Assembly: GCF_954871325.1 (NCBI RefSeq)
Contig: NC_088778.1
Coordinates: 10,232,882 to 10,296,881, forward strand
Origin: Gordionus sp. m RMFG-2023
Lineage: Eukaryota > Nematomorpha > Gordioida > Chordodea > Parachordodidae
Direction: 5' to 3'
DNA: 64,000 nt
Below, piece after piece: positions 56,811 through 64,000 of the stretch. A program made the translations under genes and the position numbers. Below the pieces are notes generated by a model, which was not told where the DNA came from, made no database searches, and worked only from the letters and a program-made list of their open reading frames with translations. Each line of letters begins with the position of its first letter. The stretch's first letter is position 1.

Positions 56811-57605
56811 TTTAAGATATTTTCAAAATTATATGTTTCTTCAGTAGCTTCACTGAGGGTAATGGGCGCAGGGGCTATAGCCCCCTGAAAAGTTTGATAG
56901 CCCCCTGAAGCGAAAAAATTTTTTTTCTAAATGGCTTCCTAATATCCTCCTGAACTAAAAATAAATTTTTATTAGTCCCCTGAACTATTTCTTTTATAAT
57001 TCCATTAAGTATTTGATTTTTATTATTTAAAAATTAATTAGACTACCTAAATTTTTATTAAATGAGTGCTATTTTAAAGATTAGATTAATATATATAAAT
57101 TATATATTATTTAAAAATTAATAAGATCATCTGAATTTTAACTAAATGAGTGCAATTTTATTTATTAGATTAGATTAATACATATAAATTATATTCATTA
57201 TATCAGCTTGCAATCAAATCCTGTGTTAAAAATGGAATATCGTTATCACTCATAATGTCTAAATATTAATTTCGCATTAACAGTTGAAGTTTAATTGATT
57301 TTTATTATTTAAATTATTTTATAACCCTAATTAAATAAATGTAATCATTTTAATTGGAAATTAACAAATTTAATATTGTAATTAGCCGAGTTCAATATAT
57401 TCATCTTTAAATTTATTACCATGCCTCTTCCTAATAATATTTTCAAGGTCCAAATAAGTATAAGAGATTTCTTTCATATGGTTGATCCTCTATTAAAAAT
57501 TGGTTATAAAATATTATGTAAAATGCCACTTTTATAGACGTATTTGACAGCTATAGAATATATTACAGTTAATATTTTAATAAATTTTACTAATAAATGC
57601 TTTTG
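56811..57605. other. Gene-free stretch with an 84-bp tandem duplication
   Basis: 56862-56930 has cagggg/cccctg motifs (ggggctatagccccctg, a near palindrome). 57018-57190 is an 84-bp unit repeated twice (tattatttaaaaattaa...aaatgagtgc). No gene. Confidence 0.6.
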
Positions 57606-57609
57606 TTAT

Positions 57610-58402
57610 TTATTTTTTCTCTTTTAGCTTTCACCTTATCTGGTGGTAAGCTCTTTCAATATCTCTCTCCACTTTATGTTATTCATACTATCTCGTTTAT
57701 CTAATTTATACTTCTTCATATTGGCTCTAACTTTATGACCCCATTGAAGTTTTGGCCTTCCTCTTTTACGTTTACCCATCACTTCCAAACTCTCAACCTT
57801 ATTTCCTATGTAGTTCATAGGCCTTCTCATTATATGCCCATATCACCTTAGTCTGTTTACCATTAGCTTAGTCTTAATGGGCACTACCTTTAAACTTTCT
57901 ACTATTCTTGTACTTCGCACCTTATCCTTTCTTGTTACCCCAGCAATCATCCTCAGCATTTTCATCTCCATAGTTTGTAGACTTCTCTCGTCTGATTCTT
58001 TGGTTGGCCATGTTTCCGAACTATATAGAATAGTTGGTTGTACTATGGAACTGTAAATTTTTCCCTTCAACTTGTGTGGGATTTTTTTGTCAAAGTGCAC
58101 TCCAGATAAAGATCTCCACTTTAACCACCCTTGATTAATTTTAATTTTAATCTCTTTCTCTATTGTGCCGTTATTTGTATAGTGGAGCCAAATATTTGCA
58201 GCTTTCAATTGCCGATATCTGCCATTCATTTATATCAATGCTCTCTGTTTCTCCTCCTATCACCTTATACTCCGTCTTTTCTCTATTTAATTTTAGTCTG
58301 TGGCTTTTCTAGGATATTTAACCAGTTCACTAATCTTTCTTTCATTTCATCCTTGGATTCGGCAAGTATCACAATATCATCTGCAAATATTATAACTTTA
58401 AA
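57610..58402 (-). mobile_element. RTE-like LINE, 5'-truncated 3' end
   Basis: From about 58400 downward the minus strand shows an RT FADDIVILAESKDEMKERL box. Then come NGTIEKEIKIKINQGWLKWR, DKKIPHKLKGKIYSSIVQPT, LYSSETWPTKESDERSLQTM, EMKMLRMIAGVTRKDKVRST and, near 57.8-57.64 kb, a tail with KRKRGRPKLQWGHKVRANMK. This is the end of an RTE/BovB-type polymerase and its C-terminal region. Frames are interrupted between 58320 and 58230 and near 57835. It stops abruptly at 58402, next to the gag of a gypsy element. The 3' end is A/G-rich near 57610. Confidence 0.8.
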
Positions 58403-58403
58403 T

Positions 58404-61400
58404 GAGATGGTTGAGCTAGGAATTAAATTAGACAGCATCAGCGATAAGTCAGATGTTGATAATATAAGTTATATGAATAATGATAAAAAGTCCGATAAAG
58501 ATAAAAACTTTTACAATAGAAATAGAAACGACAACAATAATTATTTTAGACCTGATAATAATTTTAGAAATAATTATGATAATAGAGATAGAAATGGGAA
58601 TTACAATAATAATTTTAGATACAATGATAGGAATTACGGTAATAATAATTCGAGATACCACGATAATTATAACAACTATAACTACAATAACTATCGCTAC
58701 AACAATAATATTCAATCTAATTATGGTAGAAATAATACATGGCATGATAATAATCAAAGAAAACAAATCCAATACGGTGACGGAAATCGTAACAATTACC
58801 AATCTTATTACAACAATTCAAATAATTATAGAGGTAGTGATAATAATCAGAGAAAGCAAATACAATATAACAACAACTCAAATAATTATAGAGGTAGCGA
58901 CAACAATAATAGAAAGCAAATACAATACAACAATGAATATAATATGAATATTGAAGAAATTATTGAAGAGAAAGTTGACTCTACAAAAAACAAAGATAAT
59001 AACGATTTCAATGTTAACAACTTATCTGGCGACATGCTCAATGACAAAGATAATGCAATTATGACTACTTTAAAAGTGAACGATATTGTTACGTGTATGC
59101 AAGTCGATACAGGCTCAAAACATACTATTATACCTCATGGTCTGGCTAAAAAACTTGGTATTAGAGATGTTAAGAAATCCGAGTTACAACTTACCGCTTA
59201 TGACGGAAATTTAATCAAGATCATCGGCATCACTCAAGTTAAAGTGACTTATGAAGGTATCTCAAAATATTTACAAGCGGTAGTCGTTGAATCAAGAAAA
59301 AATGCCTTGTTGGGACGTACATGGATTCTTTCAAAAATTTTTAAATAAATTTATAGCAAATGTTGACACTAATTACGAAGATGAAATAAAAAATTGATTA
59401 AAGAGTGTGAATCCAAATTGACTAATGGGCCAATCAACAAAGCAAGTGTCAAGTTACATTTAAGAAGAGATGCCCAACCTAAAACTATACCGCCTAGACG
59501 TATTCCTTATTCAAAAATTGATTTTGTTAGCAATGAACTTAAAAAATGGATACATGGTAAAATTATTGAGCCGGTGAATAATGTCCGATGGGCAAGTCCT
59601 GTTACCGCTCTACAAAGATGATGGGAGCATTAGGCTTTGTGCTGATTTTAAGGACACTGTTAACCCAGCTCTAGAAAATTTCAGATACCCTCTACCACGA
59701 ATCAATGATCTAATAGCTAAACTTTCAGAAGGAAAGATATTTACGAAGATTGACTTTAAAAATGCTTTCTTACAGATACCAATTGATAAAAGTTGCAGAA
59801 ATATTTTAACCATATCTACGCACAAGGGATATTACCAATTTACTAGACTTCCTTTTGGGCTTAAGACCACATCTGCAATTTTTTAACAGATCATGTATCA
59901 AATCTTCGGTGACATGGATGACGTCATATTTTATATTGATGATTTACTTATAACTGGTAAAAACGATGAAGCCCACCTTAACAACATAAAAAAGTGTTAG
60001 AATATCATCGTTTGGGCTAATACCTAACTTCAATAAAAGTGTGTTCTTTAAAAACTAAGTGAGGTTCCTGGGTCATGATATTGACGCCAAGGGGATTTAT
60101 GCTAATCACGACAAAATTGAAGCAATAATTAATATGCCAAGAACCAAAATCAGCTGCCGAATTATCAACATTTCTGGGAATGGCTGGCTACTATAGAAAA
60201 TTTTTGAACAATTTTGCAGAAATTGCCGATCCTCTATATAAGATTGTGAATAAAGAAAAATGGGCTTGGAACCTAGAACACTCTAAAAGTTTTAATGATC
60301 TTAAGAAGTTGATTAGTCTTCCACCTGCTTTGACATATTTTAACCCTAGGGATAGCCACTGACGCATCGAAATGTGGTTTAGGAGCTGTACTATTTCATA
60401 CTGAAAAAGATGGTAAAGAAAAACCTATAGCTTTCGCTTGGAGAACTTTATTAAAATCCGAAATGGATTATACCAATATTGAGCGTGAGACTCTCGCTAT
60501 TATGTTCGCTATAAGGAGGTTCCAGGAATACTTAATCGGCACAAAATTTACAATTATTACTGACCATAAATCTCTAGTTCACATCTTTACCAAGGGTCTT
60601 AAGGATAATAGCACCATGTCCTTAAGACTCCAGAAGTGTAATATTACATGAGGAGGATATGATTTTAATATAAAGTATAAAGCCGGTAAATATAACGTTG
60701 TTCCTGATTGTCTCTCGAGATTACCACAAGAATGTCATGATAAAGCTGTTGAAAATATCACTATAATAAATGAATATGGGGATTTACCTATTAATTTTAA
60801 TCAAATTCGTGATGAAACTTTGAAAGATATGGAATTAAAACAAGTCATAAATGATCTTAAAAACAACAGGCCTATAATGAATAATATTTATAAAAACATT
60901 GAATTGGAATTAAGTATAATTAAGGATTGTCTTTACAAAAGCAACAGAGTCATAATTCCGTCTTCTATGAGAAAAAATATACTACAGTCATTACATGAAG
61001 GTCACTTGGGAGCAGGAAAAATTAAATCCTTAGCCAAAGATTACATGTGGTGGCCTGGTATAAATAATGACATAGTAATGGAAGTGAAAAGTTGTGACGA
61101 ATGTAAGATATATCATGATAATCCTATAAAGATACAAAAACCATCGGTTTCGGCAACCAAACCGTTTGAAAGGATACACATAGATTATGCGGGTCCGTTT
61201 TTCACAAAAAATTGGTTGATAATAGTCGATGCCTACAGCAAATTTCCAATTATTATTCCTGTTAAAAATATTAAGACTGATGTGACTTTAAAAGACACCT
61301 TTAAAACTATTTCGCTATATGGAATACCTGAAACTATAGTTACTGATAACGGCACTAACTTTACGAGTAACGATTTTGAAAAATTTTGCAACAATTTCGG

Positions 61401-62640
61401 TATTAAACATGTGCTCACATCTGCTTATCACCAGCAATCCAATGGACAGGTAGAACGCATGGTGAGAACGTTCAAAACACATATGAAAAGGAATATTAAA
61501 ATTGACCTAGATATCGCACTTGGAAAATTTTTATTTAATTACAGAAACACGCGTAATGATACTACAGGAGTTACACCATCTCAGAGAATGTTTAATCGAG
61601 ATATTAGAATTAAATGGGACTTATTAAAACCGTTGGAGGAGAAGGGGAATAAAATAAACGTTACTTTATCACTAAATAGAACCTTTAACATAGGAGATTT
61701 TGTTTGGTACAAAGTACAAGGTGATGATAAACGGTGCAAAGGCATGATCACACATAAAGAAAGTGACATGATGTTCCAAATTAAGAAAAAGGTATTTTGA
61801 GGAGACATTTAGATCAAATAAGAATTAGAAACTGTTTTAACACAATTATTAACTATGACTCTAAGTCTTTTAAGGAGGGAAGTGTGGACAAAAATATAAA
61901 AATTACTGATAATAACGATATAACACCTATTTCTAGACGAATTAAACAAAAACCTGTTTATTTAAAAGACTACATAACTTAAAATATAAAATAAATATTA
62001 AATTGCATAAAGTAAATTAAATATTAAAACGCTTACACTAAAACGCAAAAAATTAAAACGCTGAAAATATTATATAACAATCTTATTGATTTATCATTCT
62101 TCATTTATTCTTATATCCAATTTGATTAATTATTATTTCTCATTATTCGTAACACTGATGATAATAACAATTTTGAAAATGATAATAATAACAACTGAGT
62201 ATGACAAGCAAGCTATATGACAAAGTCACGATTTATAAGGACAACTTACGATAAGGATATCAAGCTTGCGATTTAAACAAACCAACGATTGGGACAAGCC
62301 AACGATGTGATGACTTGTGAAACAACTTGATGAACAAACTAACTACGATAACATAATTAAATTGTGAAGGCTTTTTAGAAGAAGGAGAATGTTATATATT
62401 CAAAATTTATAATATTTATAATCTAATTTTTGTAACCTTACCTATTATTACTTTTTGTTTTTCGTTTAGAAATTTATATTTTTAATCTAATTTTTATAAC
62501 CTTACCTATTATTACTTTTTGTTTTTCGTTTTGATTATATGTATTCTAATTTATATTTTTAGTTAATATATATATATAGTGTGTGTACGAAGATAAAAAG
62601 ATAATAATAATAAAATATATTTTTACTTACGCTCACCATA
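58404..62640 (+). mobile_element. Ty3/gypsy LTR retrotransposon with 3' LTR, 5' end missing
   Basis: Parts in order: an Asn/Tyr-rich gag tail (58.4-58.95 kb), protease (QVDTGSKHTII, about 59.1 kb), RT with a YIDD box near 59.93 kb, RNase H (TDHKSLVHIF, about 60.57 kb; end DCLSRLP about 60.71 kb), and integrase (60.82-61.8 kb). The integrase has a zinc-binding N-terminus (H..H, C..C), a core with IDYAGPF, DNGTNF and NGQVERMVRTFK, and a C-terminal domain. A purine tract and 3' LTR follow. Gag lacks its start and there is no 5' LTR, since the LINE abuts it. The copy is broken, with roughly five to eight breaks, mostly in RT/RNase H. Its RNase H is close to the fragment at 4164-4990. With only one LTR, no age can be estimated. 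Confidence 0.85.
62390..62640 (+). repeat. Probable 3' LTR of the gypsy element
   Basis: Starts TGTTATATATTC directly after a purine tract (tagaagaaggagaa). It contains a 64-bp internal duplication (atctaatttttgtaacctta) and a TATA-rich stretch near 62565. The right edge is uncertain, somewhere around 62630-62645 before cttacgctcacc. Confidence 0.6.
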
Positions 62641-62649
62641 ATTCTTGTT

Positions 62650-62960
62650 CTCTTCAAGATGTACTATAGATAAGTGACAATTGTCATAATCGTTATTTTT
62701 AAAGTTTTTAAAATTTTTTTGATATAAATGGGCTAAAATTAGTATTACTCATGTTTAAATAGAACTTCAGTGAATATGTACCCTAGATAAGTGACAATTA
62801 TCATAATCGCTATTTTTGAGGTTTATTTAATTTTTTTACGCAAATGGGTTTCAATATAGGATCTAAACATGTTAAATTAAAATCTCAGTGAAGGTTTACT
62901 ATAGATATGTGACAATTGTCATAATCGTTATTTCTAAAGTTTTTTGACGCAAATGGGTGT
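62650..62960. repeat. Three-copy 118-bp repeat with a 12-bp palindrome
   Basis: Units start near 62662, 62779 and 62897 (tactatagataagtgacaat). Copies one and three carry TGACAATTGTCA, a perfect palindrome; the middle one has one change. They also share acgcaaatgggt and cttcagtgaa segments. The repeat begins just past the gypsy LTR. Confidence 0.85.
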
Positions 62961-64000
62961 AAAATTAGTGTTTAAATATAAATCATTATTGTTTTTAAGC
63001 TAAAGATAATTTGATTGATAAATAATCATTCATTAACTCAATATTTTTCTCGATGTAAATATTAATTAATTTTTTTTTAAACATTTTTAAAGTTGTTTTT
63101 TATTCATGTTTATGAATAATTAAATGTGATTTTTGTAAATAATAATTTTTTTGTCAGATAGCTGCAGAGGTGTCATTTGCATGGTCCGATTTTTTAAAAT
63201 AGAAAAATTACGTCCTGGCTCCGATTTTCAAAAAAAAAATTAGGCCTGTCCAAGATTACATACTATAACTATATATTCAGGGCTGGCTCGTCCATCTTTC
63301 AATCGTTTGAGTTGATTATTGATATTTCTATCTTCAATATCAACAAATATTTTAACTTATAATAATAAATATACATTTTGCTCCTTTTAGAAAATCCTCT
63401 CGTTGAGCCACATGAATGGCCTCCAGAACTCTTAGGTAGCTCACATGCTTATTTTTAACTATAAATATAAATATATTTAAAAATTCTTCCACTCCAGTCT
63501 TGTAATTTTTAATGGATATTTTTAATATTTTAGTTTTTAAAATAACTTATACATTTTAAAAAATATTAAAAATACAATACATCTAGGATTAATTTTTCTT
63601 TAATGTCGCTACGTCTATTTGTTATATAATTGAATTAAATAAAGAATGCATATATTTATAAACTGCAGTTATAACCTAGTGTCATAAACGCTCATTTTCA
63701 GGTGATTTTTAAAAACGGCTAACTCAATTTATCCAGTAAAATATTACGCAATCCGGAAGATTTTGCTCATAGAAGGAACAAATGTATAGACATATACTTT
63801 CTAAATCTAGAAGCTTAGGCAATATTTTTCTGGTTGAAATATTGAGTTAGCCGTTTTAAAAAATCGGCTCAAAATCAGCCATATATTAACAATATTATAA
63901 ACTGGCTATCCATATATAATTATTTCTCAAGATAATAAAAATAGTAGACTAACCATGTTTGATATAAGGAATTAATTTATTAATTTTAAATTCAACCCTT
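62961..64000. other. Gene-free stretch with hAT-like ends
   Basis: CAGAGGTGTCATTTGCATGG at 63164 is close to the reversed right tip of the hAT at 23841-25635 (CAGAGGTACCATTTGCAAGG), followed by decayed GC motifs. CAGGGCTGGCTCGTCCATC at 63278 is another hAT-like tip. No coding remnant follows with certainty. The inverted repeat at 63706-63862 is listed separately. Confidence 0.5.
63706..63862. repeat. Short inverted repeat (157 bp)
   Basis: Arms 63706-63735 (taaaaacggctaactcaatt) and 63830-63862 (reversed taaaacggctaactcaatat) pair over about 27 of 32 bases around a 95-bp middle. One arm's sequence recurs at 54355-54395, so the arms belong to a dispersed repeat. Confidence 0.7.

Noticed and set aside
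58131-58403. Start of the long plus-strand frame as a host gene N-terminus
   Set aside because: This part is antisense to the LINE polymerase; only sequence from about 58404 is gag-like.
58449-58947. Ile-rich frames on both strands
   Set aside because: Off-frame readings of the AAT-rich (Asn) coding stretch of the gypsy gag.

Overview
The window looks like AT-rich genomic DNA of an invertebrate animal. It has spliced transposase genes with GT-AG introns, BED-finger hAT elements, a FLYWCH-type Mutator-like element, Ty3/gypsy and LINE fragments, and one recognisable host gene, a mitochondrial complex I subunit (NDUFB7-like). Nothing is prokaryotic, and I cannot name the species. Almost everything else is transposons, many inserted into one another, separated by AT-rich gene-free DNA and simple repeats. 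A 10-base N gap lies at 41491-41500.

Layout. 1-5.0 kb: a Ty3/gypsy element cut by the window edge, an old hAT relic and a second gypsy fragment, all on the minus strand. 5.9-13.3 kb: a minus-strand Ty3/gypsy element whose coding region carries an unusual 24-bp minisatellite, plus a GC-rich zinc-knuckle ORF beyond its integrase. 13,986-21,321: a complete-looking Mutator-like element (MULE, Phantom-like). It has a perfect 9-bp target-site duplication (TSD), terminal inverted repeats (TIRs) built of mirrored 14-bp tandem arrays, a spliced FLYWCH/DDE transposase gene with two stops, a second inner inverted-repeat pair around that gene, and a nested TA-flanked MITE. 22-26 kb: a foldback MITE and a LINE-like reading frame interrupted by a hAT element. 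26,743-27,417: the NDUFB7-like host gene. 29-44 kb: several hAT elements with 8-bp TSDs, nested GC-rich MITEs, a 540-bp tandem duplication of palindromic repeats, a 730-bp polypyrimidine tract, a minisatellite that runs into the gap, and a second LINE-like fragment.

44,009-52,379: a Russian doll of three hAT elements. The outermost has TSD ATTATACA. Inside it lies a middle element, and inside that the innermost (45,181-48,468, perfect TSD ATAAAAAT). The innermost appears to encode an uninterrupted six-exon, 656-residue hAT transposase with a BED finger and candidate D200, D266 and E614. A deletion derivative of it lies about 9 kb away at 34,846-36,170. 55-64 kb: hAT relics, an RTE-like LINE end abutting a plus-strand Ty3/gypsy element with a 3' LTR, and short tandem and inverted repeats.

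The most informative points are the MULE, the apparently intact hAT with its deleted partner, the nested insertions that give a relative chronology, and the unusual N-terminal extension of the NDUFB7-like protein. All element boundaries were found by eye from TIRs and TSDs. No similarity search was possible.
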